Of a stretch of DNA of 64,000 nucleotides, positions 9,721-20,320 are shown one piece after another; the stretch's first letter is position 1, and the number at the start of each line of letters is the position of its first letter. The notes beneath the pieces are model-generated. The model saw only the letters and a list, made by a program, of their open reading frames with translations. It searched no databases and was not told the origin of the DNA. Both the position numbers and the translations under genes were made by a program. The DNA comes from Spongospora subterranea f. sp. subterranea. Its lineage: Eukaryota > Endomyxa: Phytomyxea > Phytomyxea > Plasmodiophorida. The DNA lies in assembly GCA_049724395.1 (NCBI GenBank), contig JAUGWO010000233.1, forward strand, positions 1 to 64,000. Reading direction: 5' to 3'.

Positions 9721-10990
9721 TCCAAGAACAACAGGGTGAACTGAAAAACTTGGCTTGGAACTGGATATCAGCTATGGAAAAATGGAGGAGATGTGTCTGA
9801 TGGGTTACGGATCGAAGACGTCGACCGTCAATCACTGTCAGTGGAATCGGACAGCTCAATAGTTCTACCGGAATTTGATGAAATCGAGCGAACCCACGGT
9901 CAATGAACAGGGAAGTAGCTCCGGAATCGATGAACGCGACGTTGTCGATGACCGCCATCGCGGGGAGCCACGATATGGAACACGGTGGACAGAGCATGGC
10001 GGTTATTGTATTCTCGAATACTACCGCCGAAATGCGTTGGGGAGACGAATACTGGAAAGGTCGCTGTGTATTAGTGGGTGGTCGTGGAGGGAGGTTATGG
10101 GCCGCGATTGAATGGCCAGGTTCGCCACAATAAATACATAATCCTTCGCGACGGCGTCGAGTTTTCTCCTCCACCGTCAGAGCCTCGCGGGGAGTGCTAA
10201 TGGCGTTCATTGATAAGTTTGCCTCGGTTGGCGTTTCGAACGGGTTAATGGCGTCGATTACCATGGGCACCGGTCGTTGTGAGCCTGGACGGGGACGGAA
10301 CAGCTTAGATGGTTGACGCGGTAAGAAAGGAGGAGGAGGACGGGAATATGATTGGGGCTGGGGTAATGGGGTCATAGTTCGTCCGGCCTGTCGTTGACCC
10401 AGGCGCTGATCAAGCCGCAAAGCGTCGGTGATTAATTGGACGAGCGATGTCGCAGTAGGTACGGTCAGCAAGAGGTCCTGTATCTCGTCGTTTAGGCCAC
10501 GACGGAACACATGTTGAGCTGCCCGCTCATCCCAGCCGGCGTCGGCAACCAGTTGTTGGACATGGGAAGCGTAAGCAGCTACTGTTCGTCGCCCTTGTTT
10601 TATCATGGATAACATATCCGCCGCCGAGGTCGCCCGGTTTGGATCGTCAAAACGTTGACGAAATAGATAGAGGAATTGTTGGAAATTGTTGAAGAGGGCT
10701 GGGTCTTGGTTCTCGAAATATGGATTGAACCATTCCCTGGCTAGTCCTGTTAGTAAACTACCGATTAGTAAGATTCTGGACGTGTCAGTAGAGTACGTAA
10801 CAGGTTGCTGCTGGATCACCAGAAGGATCTGATTTATGAAACCTCTGACCGATGTCGGATCGCCATTGAATGGTTCGGGCAGATGCGCCTTCGGTTCCCT
10901 GTGATTGTACTGTGGTTGTGCGGCCCTCGGTTCTAGCGTGCGAAGTTGCTCCTGCATACTTTGAATCGTTTGTTGCAGTTGTAATATCAT
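9596..10990 (-). CDS. Ty3/gypsy Gag-protease
   Basis: The first ATG after an in-frame TGA is at 10990. The N-terminal half is a retrotransposon Gag core (LPEPFNGDPTSVRGFINQIL, later FRQRFDDPNRATSAADML). A proline-rich linker follows, then a zinc knuckle CIYCGEPGHSIAAH and the aspartic protease active site AFIDSGATSLFID. The knuckle is unusual: the last metal ligand is His rather than the standard Cys (CCHH instead of CCHC). Near 9750 the frame leaves the protease, while the other frame continues with SVHPVVLGMSFLRQ. A single-base change in the run of five A (+ strand) near 9748-9756 therefore probably separated gag-pro from pol. The final 40 or so residues of this frame are likely non-native. 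Confidence 0.88.
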   Translation of the reverse strand: MILQLQQTIQSMQEQLRTLEPRAAQPQYNHREPKAHLPEPFNGDPTSVRGFINQILLVIQQQPVTYSTDTSRILLIGSLLTGLAREWFNPYFENQDPALFNNFQQFLYLFRQRFDDPNRATSAADMLSMIKQGRRTVAAYASHVQQLVADAGWDERAAQHVFRRGLNDEIQDLLLTVPTATSLVQLITDALRLDQRLGQRQAGRTMTPLPQPQSYSRPPPPFLPRQPSKLFRPRPGSQRPVPMVIDAINPFETPTEANLSMNAISTPREALTVEEKTRRRREGLCIYCGEPGHSIAAHNLPPRPPTNTQRPFQYSSPQRISAVVFENTITAMLCPPCSISWLPAMAVIDNVAFIDSGATSLFIDRGFARFHQIPVELLSCPIPLTVIDGRRLRSVTHQTHLLHFSIADIQFQAKFFSSPCCSWNVILKTGQPIHRLEKSHNRCSTPHRFARNGQPAFGYPIDAK

Positions 10991-11489
10991 CTCGGTCGTG
11001 TCAGCTGTTCATCGAGTTTTACCTTTGATAGACCCTCTTCAGATTCAGCAGATGCCAAGACCACAATCATGAGATTGATATTTGTAATATATCTTTTGTC
11101 GGTGAACTGAAACAAGTATTTCTTGACGTACTGTAGATCTGAATGCAAGCGAGCGTGAATTGATTCATAGTTTTGCTCGCTACAATTTACCGTTGTCTAA
11201 GGTATTCGCTGTTTGCACGTCCACTGTAAATAAGATTACTGGGAGCTCATCCAATCAGATTTGGGATATTATGGAGGGATAAAATCCTGGTAAAACATAT
11301 TCACTGGCCTCCTGTCCAGGACAATCCGACGCGGAAAAGAATTGCATTTCGGCGAAGATCCGGATTGTATGAAACAGTTCATGAAAGCGGTGCTGCTGGA
11401 GGTGTTATTTGGCCATAAAGCCACATTGGCTTCCTTTTGTGCCGAGGCCACTGATCGGCCGCTCAATTTTCAGTGAAGAGGATTCAGGG

Positions 11490-11765
11490 AACACCCACCC
11501 AAGAACCGAAAGTCAATCAGTTGTCGTACGTTTTTTACCGTCAAATCCAATAAATTTAAGGCCAGACTGGTGGTTCGAGAGTTTTCCCAACGCGTTGGTG
11601 TTGATTTTGACGAGACGTTCTCACCAGTTGCACATGCGGAATAGCAGCGCCTGCTTCTGGCACTTACTGTTCAGAAGGGACTGCGACTCAGGCATGCTGA
11701 CGTAGTAAGTGCTTTTCTCAATGGCGATATCGATGCGTCAATTTTCATGGAGCAGTATGAGGTGG
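11490..11765 (+). pseudogene. Ty1/copia reverse transcriptase fragment
   Basis: Read across one frame, this encodes KFKARLVVREFSQRVGVDFD, then ETFSPVAHA, an in-frame TAG, then QRLLLALTVQKGLRLRHADV and VSAFLNGDIDASIFMEQ. This is the N-terminal half of the copia RT domain (RVT_2), whose signatures are KARLV..GF.Q..G.D and D...AFLNG...E...M.QP. The upstream 50 bases fit the preceding 'PP.NR..I.CR.VF.VKS' block. The catalytic YVDD region is missing, because the sequence passes into unrelated DNA at about 11765. It is an isolated inactive fragment. Confidence 0.75.
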
Positions 11766-11789
11766 GATGGATGAGCAATCTGATACCCG

Positions 11790-11990
11790 GCACCAAGTAT
11801 TCCATGCACCTGCTGTGATGGCGAGTACCATACTTTGCACGCTGTGGAGGAACTGTAGGCCGACTGTTAGACCATTATGATTGCCAATATGCACGCTCGA
11901 CAAGTGACGAGAACCGACAACCCGTTGAGCACCCAGATCGTCGAGATGGTCCCGAACCCGCTCCGAAGAGATTCGATTCAACGTCAGACT
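11790..11990 (-). repeat. Dispersed repeat, copy 1 (copy 2 at 20640-20850, opposite strand)
   Basis: On the minus strand this stretch matches 20640-20850 (+) with a few small indels. Shared text includes TTCGGAGCGGGTTCGGGACC and TTGTCGGTTCTCGTCACTTG. One frame gives LNRISSERVRDHLDDLG in both copies. The opposite frame of copy 2 gives a Cys-pair motif (CTGCDGEYHTSQTVEELL). I do not recognise the family. It abuts the EF-hand exon on one side and copia RT debris on the other. Confidence 0.7.
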
Positions 11991-12113
11991 GTCGAAGTCG
12001 AACATCTTGAACAGCGTATCCAAATAATCCTGTTTTGATCCGCGAAACAGTACTGATATTGTTTTCACGAATCCATCAAAGTCTAATGCATTGCTATTTT
12101 GGGGATCAATAAA
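11986..12113 (-). pseudogene. Exon fragment of an EF-hand calcium sensor (NCS/KChIP-like)
   Basis: A polypyrimidine-AG acceptor (CGTTTTCAG, just right of 12113) opens a frame reading FIDPQNSNALDFDGFVKTI, then SVLFRGSKQDYLDTLFKMFD. This resembles the middle of neuronal calcium sensor/KChIP proteins, where 'LDF..FV...S.L.RG....KL...F..YD' links EF-hands 2 and 3. The similarity ends abruptly at the dispersed repeat near 11986, just as the next Ca2+ loop (FDFDS) should begin. I find no convincing neighbouring exons. It is either a relic cut by repeat insertion or one exon of a gene whose other exons I cannot see. Confidence 0.45.
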
Positions 12114-12117
12114 CTGA

Positions 12118-13079
12118 AAACGACGGTAAGAAACACATTTTGCTTTGTGCATTGAAATGCAAAATAGTGGTAAGTACGAATAAACTTGACGGACAAGAAT
12201 AGCACCATTTCTGCACTCGATGAAAAAAAAACCGAATATGCAAATAAGTCGAACCCACCCTTTAAAATAAATGCCAGCAGAGTCATCAATTTCAAATTAG
12301 ACGAATATCGTGTTCAGCTCTTCCCGTGCAGACCCGCGTGGTCCGTTGGAGACGATTCGTCTAGAAACTGTTCATAAAAGACTCGAGCCCAGAAAGGGAG
12401 TAGGTCATACAGATAAAGTTTTGAAATCGCCAAAAATCCTTTTTGTCAGTAACACTGCACCCTACCAACGTTGCCGATTGCGGTTCATGTGGGTCCAGTC
12501 CACGAGGCGTATATCGCTCGAGTATTCGCTCAACAGCAAGAATAAACAGGCTCCACCACCTTCTCGCAGCCAGCTTATTCCTATACAAAAAATGAGCGCA
12601 AATAAAAAGGTTAATAGCTTCCGATTGTTTGGCAATATTTCTGGGAAAAACCTTGACGGGTTCAAGTCCTTGCGATTCCGTGGCAGTTGGCAAAAGATAA
12701 ACAAAGTCAATTTTGAGAACATCCGGTGTAAATCCATGCGAATCAGATCATATAATCGCGGCTAATCACGACACCATCTCCATCCACGTCATACGTGAGT
12801 TATGCAACTGAGAGAATAGTTGACCTGCTTTAACCAATTAACAAGAATTTGCATGGTCGCTGTTGAGAACATTGCTGGTAGCATGTTTGCAAGAACACTG
12901 CTCGTTCACAATCGTAATTTTTCACCTTACAGTGTAACCGGGTCAATTTCGCGTCCTTAATTAGCATAGAAAGTAGAGCGAAATAATCGATAGCGTCAAC
13001 GTATTGCGGATTAGCAGCAATGACGTCAACAAAGTGATCGACGAAGTGAGCAGTAGCTGAGTGATCGAAACAATTCCTG
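12118..13079. other. No recognised gene
   Basis: Open frames up to about 150 codons occur on both strands (for example 12310-12765 + and 12693-12361 -). They overlap each other, lack recognisable motifs and show no clear splice pattern. I see no repeat or transposon signature. Confidence 0.4.
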
Positions 13080-13770
13080 TTGAAATCGCTTCAATTGTTA
13101 ACGTGGGAGCGTTGGCCGACTCCCTTGGCTAGATCGTGGGCACAGACTTGCAAGTGCGGATCCATTTTATCAGCATGGACTTTGATACCTACCTACATCA
13201 TGAGCCAAACGCAGAGTCATCAACCGAGCGACAAAATGATTGCGCCGCGTTGGCCGAAATCAGCATGAGCCTGGCACAGGTGCAGTATAAGCTGGTCATC
13301 CATTGTGCGACAGCCGAACAGCTATGGGAAACACTGCAAAACAACTGACGACGAAACGAAACAGGACAAGTCAGGGGCCTTATTCATCAAGTTTATGGAG
13401 GCGTAAAAGCAGCCGAGCGAGACGATGAAGGCTTACTTGGAAATAATCCTTTCGATATACCACGACAGATCACATTGGAGATAAAGATCGGAGAACTAGC
13501 ATTCTGTGCGAAAGTACTTGCGGTATTACCCGCACAGTACAACCAAGCAAAGGCAGCTGCCAGAGCAAAACAGCTCGAAACAAATCGTTTCATTGACAAG
13601 CCTTTTACAGCCTTTTACTGTCGACAGAACGAGGCGCGAGCACGGCAAGTACGCAAAGAACCGAACGAGCCAGCGATCGCCTCGCGCAGCACAGGCCGGG
13701 TTAAGGCAAAGAGGCCGAGAGAAATTGCTCGATGGAACCACCTGTTCGGTCACCAGCGTGAGCTCCACCT
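13080..13770 (+). pseudogene. Ty1/copia Gag fragment
   Basis: The frame at 13136-13348 reads ECAALAEISMSLAQV-like text (DCAALAEISMSLAQVQYKLV) followed by ATAEQLWETLQNN. This is the typical 'A...I..SL.......I....TA...W..L...Y' pattern of copia Gag (UBN2-type). After a TGA at about 13346 and frame changes, the sequence resumes with LEIKIGELAFCAKVLAVLPA (13475 onward). That block resembles the later Gag segment in which copia proteins state how many loops or cuts pass. Basic residues follow. No zinc knuckle is visible. Stop codons and frameshifts show it is inactive. Confidence 0.55.
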
Positions 13771-13898
13771 TTAGCTCCAGCGACGTCGGCAGGACGGGGC
13801 CGGATAACGAGGGGGTGAAATCTATGATACGCTATAGCTTGCTCGACGATGAAGGAATAGAGAGCGTCGGAATCATTATTGAAAAAATCCTGTCGGTT

Positions 13899-14195
13899 TT
13901 AAGACGGCGTTCCATAGACCGATTTAAAATGGACGGGCTCGAGCGCAGCGGTAATTGCCGACACATGTCGAGCGCGCAATAGCGGCTCCCGTTGAAACAA
14001 GTTTTCGGTCAGTCCAGCATCTTGGATCGTCCGAATGGATGTTGTAATTCTCCATGAGAACGATAAAACGAAGGTCAACGGTTTATCCACTGTCGTGAGC
14101 TGAAGAGAAACTTGCCCATGGTCTGTCACCAACAACGGCATCATAAAACCAAGCGAGGAGACCGTCGATCTGGTCGTTACTATCAGATACCACAC
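13899..14195 (-). pseudogene. Possible copia protease-to-integrase linker fragment
   Basis: The minus-strand frame reads HGQVSLQLTTVDKPLTFVLS, then SIRTIQDAGLTENLF. It resembles the copia segment after the protease active site (G.V.L...G..L.L..VL.VP....NL.S...L...G). The protease DSGA motif is not evident. The resemblance is weak and it lies in the opposite orientation to the neighbouring Gag fragment, so it would be a separate copy. Confidence 0.35.
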
Positions 14196-15255
14196 CAGCT
14201 GTTCACCGCCGATTACTTATTACTCCTCCGTTTCAAAATAACTGATCGATATGGATGGCAGTATCGCTTTCTTCTCCCTATCTGAAACAGATGGTTATGA
14301 TATCAGGGCTCTTCTGTCCGACAGCAAACAGTCCAGATTAACACTTGATAGATGACAGAGCAAGTTGGCAAGATTTACATCCACAATTATATTTCTATCA
14401 CTTGTAACTGTTTCTGGTTGGCAGGTAATTGAAACAGAGGGAGTATATCGTTGTTTCAAATGTGACAATAACGCTTACACTCAGCCAAATCGGCCCCGTT
14501 GGAGGCATCATTGATGGTGTGTTCGGCTGATAGAGAGCTAAACGAAACTCCAGAAAGGTCGGTAATATCACTAACGACATCCGCATTACAAATATTGTAT
14601 CTCAGAGATGCGCGTTGGGAATCCAAACATGTTGTCACTGCTACTGCATAGTTTGATTCGTCAAATGACGCATAACATCATACGATTCTATGTTTTGATC
14701 ATCACAAATGGCATTCGCTTTCAAACAATGTTTCTGTAAACGACATCGATTTTCGATCCGAAAAGAATCTGTTTCTCAAACGGTTCCGGTTAACTGGCTT
14801 CACGTTTGTATCGACCGCTCTGAATCGTCAATCAATTGTCTTTAGCTACAGTAAATGCGATTGATCAATGCGGATGAGATGTTTTTGCAGTGTAATGCGA
14901 AGGAATCGCATCTGCTTGCACCGACTAACGTGGCTCGAGTTGGATCGAATCGAGAAGAGGACGATAAGCAATGTTGTACTGTCATGGTCGGAAGCGAAAT
15001 GTTTGTTTCAGGAATGATAGGTGTGCCTATATTGCACATGACGAGAAGAACACCATAACCAATTCGACTTGCACTCTGGCGAAGTATCTTCATTAAACGT
15101 CCTAAGTTAGTGATACCTTTACTGTGTCCGAACAAGTGTCAGTGTAGTTGTTAAAACTGGACAAAGCTGAGTCAACCCTTTTTGAATCAGTTACTGGTCA
15201 CCCTTCGTTTGTTGAAGAAGCATGAACCGGAATTGCAAATTTTCTTGCTCCCACT
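14196..15255. other. No recognised gene
   Basis: Only short open frames below 100 codons on both strands, with no motif I can place. Flanked on both sides by copia debris, so it may be more decayed transposon sequence. Confidence 0.4.
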
Positions 15256-16070
15256 TTGTACAGGTATCTATCTCCTGCATCTATCACATTCTTGATTTCT
15301 ACAAAGATATTCTTTTCAAAAATTGGAATGAATGATCTACCTATTGCACAAACAACTCCACGAAATACTTACGAATCGGTGACAGAGCTTTGGACAAAAA
15401 GACCGCAAAAATACAACACAACCAAGATTCACATGTACATTTGTTAATAATGAAATATGACATTCCGGTGCAAATGGTGATTTTTTCAAAAGTTTTCTGA
15501 AAGGCACTGTTTCAGAATCTCTAGGCATTGATCAAAAGCATAATTATCGTTGGTGGTCTCAAGTGGAATTTTCTGAGATATCGTGTGTCGTCAACCATAT
15601 GAGCTGTTTACTGAAAGTTTACCGATTGCTACTGTAGGTAGTCAAGAACACTCCATTCTGTTAGCTTCTCAGAATCGGCATTCACCTTTTAATATATTTA
15701 TTAACAACAATATCAATGTCACTGAAATCCCCATATGCGGTAGATCTTGATTCCCGAGATATCAGCAATGAAGCATTTATCTCTTATCGAATCCCGATAA
15801 TCAGAGATGGGTGGAGGCTCAAGACGAAAGAAATAATGGTCAGGCCAACGCTGATTGCGTTGCTCGCCGTCAGATGTTCCCTCACCCTAATTTGACTTCC
15901 CGGCATCCTGTAATTCCCAAGAATTCTATGCCCTTCCAAAGCATACCAATAGAAATTGGAATCGAGACCCATTATCGTCAATTGCATCGTCGGTTATTGA
16001 AAGAACTGTTGGATTCTGTCAAACATACGATGCTTGCGTTCAGCGAACTCCAGTTTATCATTGAACAATG
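15256..16070 (+). pseudogene. Ty1/copia fragment: integrase end to start of reverse transcriptase
   Basis: The frame at 15256-15447 reads TPRNTYESVTELWTKRP, matching the copia integrase C-terminal signature 'P...L...TP.E.W...KP'. Further on, in changing frames, SLGIDQKHNYRWWSQ fits the 'FLGY....KGYR.W.P' box. FISYRIPIIRDGWRLKTKE fits the 'Y.EA......W..AM..E' block that starts the RT region. MFPHPNLTSRHPVIP follows, where functional copies have 'LV..P.......I..KWV'. Order and spacing match copia pol, but each block is in a different frame, so the copy is heavily decayed. Confidence 0.5.
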
Positions 16071-18000
16071 ACGTGGGATCGGCACCGTTAGTTCTTTTCA
16101 AAGCAGCACCTTTAGTTTGAATTTGCATGATGGTTTGATCAATATCAACAACGTTGGATAACTGGATCCGCCACAGGCTTTGTTGTGAAAAATGATTTTA
16201 TTGCGTTGACGCGAGCAACTGTTTTTGAAGTTTCATCATCTGTACCGCAATCATATCGAGACAATCAGGATTCGGTTGATCCACTCAGTACAAACTGGGT
16301 TGACTCCAGATACCGCCTCAAAAACTTAAAACATGCACATTGTTTCGCAGCATCGTCTTTTTGCCGCCTGGGGAAAAGGAAGGTGACAGCCACCGCTGAC
16401 AAAATTATATCTAGCTGTCTTCGAAGAAACTGATAACCGCTGGCTCGTGGCGAAAAGTAATAAACCAAGTGCAAGGAAGCGTTGATATCCAGCTGTCGTT
16501 CAGCGATTGGAGGTAGGCAATCCACTATGCAAACCAACCGGTTATTTTGTGTAGTGGTCGCTTCAGCCAGGGGAGCATGGCTAGTCATTTGCTACCTTTT
16601 CATACAATGGGATGCTCTCATGTGCAAATAATCTAACATCCAATTCAAAATTTCTGCCCATCGATTCGGATTTGGCCGACTGATGTCGAAAATCTCTAAT
16701 GCGCACAGGAGACCACCAGATTTCCTCAGTTACAGTCGATACTCATTGTAGACTTCTATGTCTCCTCGTATTGCCCATCTTTTTTGTACATATAGCTGTG
16801 TAATATTGCCCTTTAGACTTTCCTGCCGATTGTTGACCCTTGAGCTGCAATACATTGTTGTCAAGTCCATTTTGTACCGTTGGGTGTTGACCTGGATTAG
16901 CACTCCTGTCATTCTCATGTAAACAATTGTGCACCAGACAAATCGCATCTGCTCGGAAGTGTCGGCTAGAGTACAATGGTTTTTCATGCTTGAGGAATCT
17001 GAAGATCCGCATTCCCTCTCTCAGTATATCAGTGTACAACGTTGAATTTGGGACAATTTTTGATGCTTTTAATGGCTGTTGTATTACATATGATCAAACG
17101 GACCAGATATGTTCATGTATTTGACAGGGTTTGAAGATTCTCTTCGAAGATTGGCATGGTCATTTTCTCCTCACATTACTGCTTCTGGAGTACATCTCAA
17201 TCGGATGGTACAAGTACATTCGCCATAACAGTCAACGTGTTTGACGATGGCGAAAACGCTTTACAAGTCCATCTCTACCATACAGAAGACACAGTAACTA
17301 TGTTTTGCAATGTTTATGATAGTGAACCTGGTGTCAGGTACCATTCGGTTTGCCCATTGACGTTGCCGGCTGACACTTCTGGAGGGCGATAGCAGCCATT
17401 TCAACAGTTGGATGACGGCTCAAGTCCACGATATGAACGGAGAATGTTGACGTGATCAATAAATCGTTCACAGAGGGCTGGCATTTCCCATTCTCGATGC
17501 GAGATAAGCGTTCATCATTCGTGCCTTATCGATACCTGAATCACGAACAAGCGGGCGAAGAGCCTATAATTTTTTGATTCGGTTGCCAAATAAAAATCCC
17601 AGCCCAGTAATGCAGTTTCATTGCTGAAACCGTAGGTTCGCTGTTTCGTAAAATTTTAAAGGAAATATAGCTTCCAACAGCAATTGAATCAGTTTCCTGC
17701 ATCATTTCCAGGGCTCTAAAAAATAGGCGATAGGTTTCCATTTATCAACAGTCTTTTCGATCTGCTCCCTCTTTTGTAAGTAACGATCACGATCTTCTGA
17801 TTTGAAACTTTCAGCAAATCACCTCGCTGCTGCATACAGGCCCAAAGACGTTTCGTTGCCATTCTATGATTACTGGGCGGTACAATATCATGAAAACGAC
17901 TGACGTCCCGATAAGCGTCATAGCGCCAATGATGAGAAGAAGAGGATAACGACACAACCTTTGAGCTCTGTCGTATTGATATGTTTCCCTCGAAACGCGT
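16071..18000. other. No recognised gene
   Basis: Short overlapping frames on both strands (largest about 107 codons at 16588-16265 -). None shows a recognisable domain or a convincing chain of splice sites. Base composition resembles the surrounding repeat DNA. Confidence 0.4.
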
Positions 18001-18004
18001 CTGA

Positions 18005-18300
18005 CAGCATCACACCAAACACTGAGTGTATAGTCATCAACATATAGGACACGGTTTCGGTTTTTCAATCTTTCAACAATGCAGAGAATTTTCGAATGAG
18101 GGAAGCACGCCATTGAGGACGTTCGGGTAATGTTCTTGCGACACAATGGGAGATGTGCGATCATCCATTTACATCCATTGTCCGATGATGACTTTGTTTA
18201 CACCATCGTCTGCCCTAGTTTTACTCACGATATCAGGATTTACATATTTGCAAGCGAACTCTTCAGTCGACACGGCAACGACTTCAAAGAAAAACTCATA
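18005..18300. repeat. Diverged direct repeat, copy 1 (copy 2 at about 19230-19510)
   Basis: The two copies share ordered blocks. These include TAGTCATCAACATATA versus TAGAGTCATCAACATATA, CGGTTTTTCAATC, ATGTGCG.T.ATCCATT, CCATTGT.(C/T)..TGATGA and ACCATCGTCTGC. Each copy is followed within a few tens of bases by an inverted-repeat module carrying an AACTCAAACTGTG..TTGAAGCTTGTAT-like core. The repeated unit is therefore a module plus hairpin about 0.6 kb long. No coding function is recognised; one minus-strand frame (LKNRNRVLYVDDYT) is partly preserved in both copies. Confidence 0.6.
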
Positions 18301-18387
18301 TCACGCAAGGTGAATCAACAAGTTTTAATAACAAACTCAAACTGTGGTTGGGTAAACGTGGTAGAACTTTCTACTCATTGGTCAATT

Positions 18388-18587
18388 TTAGCTGCCCGAC
18401 CTAGAACAGTGATGAAATACAAGCTTCAACCGCAGTTTGAGTTCGTTATTACTTGGTGATTCAAAATCTGAGCTTGCGTGACATCGAGTATTTTATTGGC
18501 CAATTTTGAATCAACATGTAAGAACAAACTCAAACTGTGGTTGAAGCTTGTATCTCATCATTGTTTTAGGTCGAGCAGCTAAAACCG
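18388..18587. repeat. Inverted repeat (hairpin) with about 83-base arms and a 34-base loop
   Basis: The sequence 18388-18470 (TTTTAGCTGCCCGACCTAGA ... ATTCAAAATC) is the reverse complement, with a few mismatches, of 18505-18587 (TTTTGAATCAACATGTAAG ... CGAGCAGCTAAAA). The arms contain the core GTTTGAGTT / AACTCAAAC and AAGCTTGTAT. A third copy of the core lies at 18340. The same core recurs in the 19505-20320 foldback element. Confidence 0.75.
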
Positions 18588-19229
18588 CATCAGGATCAAA
18601 GGAAGAGGCGACTTCGTTTCGTCCAGAACGCTTACGCAGAAGTCGCAAAAGGCTTTCGTCGATCGCATTGGCGACGGAGATGTTGGCGACATCACGACTT
18701 TCAAACTGAACGATGGTAGCCAATAACATTCGGTCAATTAACTTACGAATTGGTCGGAAGGTAACAGCACGGAAGTGGAACGACCGTTCCGGCCAGCTCC
18801 ATGACAGACTAAATCGAAGAACGGAGATTATCGGAGGAAGAAGTGGAGCAAGGAAGCCCTTAAGAGCGGTAGCGATCACTAATGCCACGAGCGGGAAAGA
18901 AGAAGAGAAGAAAACTGATATGGGAGAAGAAGAAAGAGGACGTCGTCGGTTATTGTGAACTCTTAAAGACGAGAGGAAATCGAATCAATAGAAGTGTGGT
19001 TTATTTGACGCGTTAAAAGCAGTCCAGGTGACGGTAATAAAAAACGCCACAATGCATGACAGCATGACTGGGCTACATGACGGTAAAATGCATAACCACA
19101 TTGCATGACAGCATGACACGGTCTACTCAGTGACCGGTGCGGCCATCACGTATGGTAGGTAACGTGGGTTGGCATGCAACAGTCTCCACAACTGGTCCAG
19201 TGTCGACAGATGAACTCAAAAGAATGTCA

Positions 19230-19510
19230 TAACACTGTGAGGTGTAGAGTCATCAACATATATTAGGACACGACTTCGGTTTTTCAATCATTTTACAATA
19301 ATGCAACTTTTAAAACGTGCTTATGCGGACGTTAAAGAAATGTTTTACAGACACCCAGGGAAATGTGCGTTTATCCATTCAGACCCATTGTTTAATGATG
19401 ACGTTTGTTAAACCATCGTCTGCGCTAGTTTTTTTCTGACGGTATCGGGAGTGACATTATTGCAGGTCAAATCTGCTGTCGATTCCTCTAACGCTTTGAA
19501 AAAAATTCAG
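19230..19510. repeat. Diverged direct repeat, copy 2
   Basis: Partner of 18005-18300, with the same ordered blocks. It runs directly into the left arm of the 0.8-kb foldback element. Confidence 0.6.
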
Positions 19511-20320
19511 AAAATTTGCAGGGGGACATGCAGAAATACCAAGTAATAACAGACTCAAACAGTGTTTGAAGCTTGTATTTCATCAGTGTTTTAGGTTGAG
19601 AGTTTCGAGGATTTGACATCTGTACAACTTCAAACCCAAATACTGGTTGACTCATCATTTCTCTAGTTATTACAATCGAAAACGAAACTAAGTGTACTGC
19701 ACTCCACAGTACTTCTGTGGATTAATCAAGATATAGTCGCTAGACCTCTCCCAGTTTATGAGGGGCAACACAGCTCTTGATTGAGCTTGGTGATTTCAAA
19801 TCGGGGCTGGTGATTTGGGAGCTGAAATTAAAGTAAACAGCGCTGGTGCCGCCATTGCTGTAGTGACAGGTGCCTCGCTTGCCTCAGACGCTCTTGATGA
19901 GTTCTGTGGCGTCGCGTTAGAAACGGAGGTCTGTCGATTGCGGTTATTGCGGGAGGGCATGATAACCTGCTTCGCGATTGATAAAGCTAAAAAAACGTTT
20001 TATGCTACGTCACCGCTTGAAAGGAAGGACGGACGCGAGATGAGAGACAGAGAGAGAGAGAAATCTGTATTGTAAAATGAAGTTTTTTTCAAGAACGCAG
20101 AGGTGCAGCCGCTGTGGAGGGCAGTATACTTAGGTTTCTTTTGGTTTGTGATAACTAAAGAAATGACGAGTCAACCAGTATTTGGGTTTGTTGTTACTTG
20201 TACCGATTGTAAATCCTCGAAACTATCAACCTAAAACACTGATCAAAACAAGCTTCAAACACAGTTTGAGTCTGTTTAAATTCCTGGTATTTCCGCATGT
20301 CCTCTGCATTTTCTCCCGCT
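19505..20320. mobile_element. Foldback-type element with about 190-base inverted arms
   Basis: The left arm (about 19505-19700) and right arm (about 20125-20320) are reverse complements over nearly 190 bases with scattered differences. Shared blocks include GACATGC(A/G)GAAATACCA, CAGACTCAAAC.GTGTTTGAA, CAGTGTTTTAGGTTGA.AGTT, TCGAGGATTT and CCCAAATACTGGTTGACTC. The roughly 425-base centre holds one 86-codon frame (19815-20075 +) without recognisable motifs. Long inverted arms around a short non-transposase centre fit a foldback or MITE-like non-autonomous transposon. I could not identify a target-site duplication. Confidence 0.7.

Larger units (their letters stand above)
6389..11010 (-). mobile_element. 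Ty3/gypsy chromovirus, nearly complete but lacking a visible 5' LTR
   Basis: The element reads right to left: gag-protease (10990-9596), pol with chromodomain (9720-6514), polypurine tract and 3' LTR (6389-6571). No copy of the LTR sequence follows gag. Matching sequence stops within a few tens of bases upstream of the gag ATG, so the 5' LTR and primer site have been lost. This is the youngest-looking large element in the window because pol is open throughout. It abuts the hAT 5' end on the left and copia RT debris on the right. Confidence 0.85.

Noticed and set aside
7044-9739. Several plus-strand open frames of 70-150 codons
   Set aside because: They are antisense shadows of the gypsy pol frame and have no motifs of their own.
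12361-12693. 110-codon minus-strand frame upstream of the EF-hand exon as its 5' exon
   Set aside because: No EF-hand pattern, no supporting donor site in phase, and overlapping frames on the other strand are equally long.
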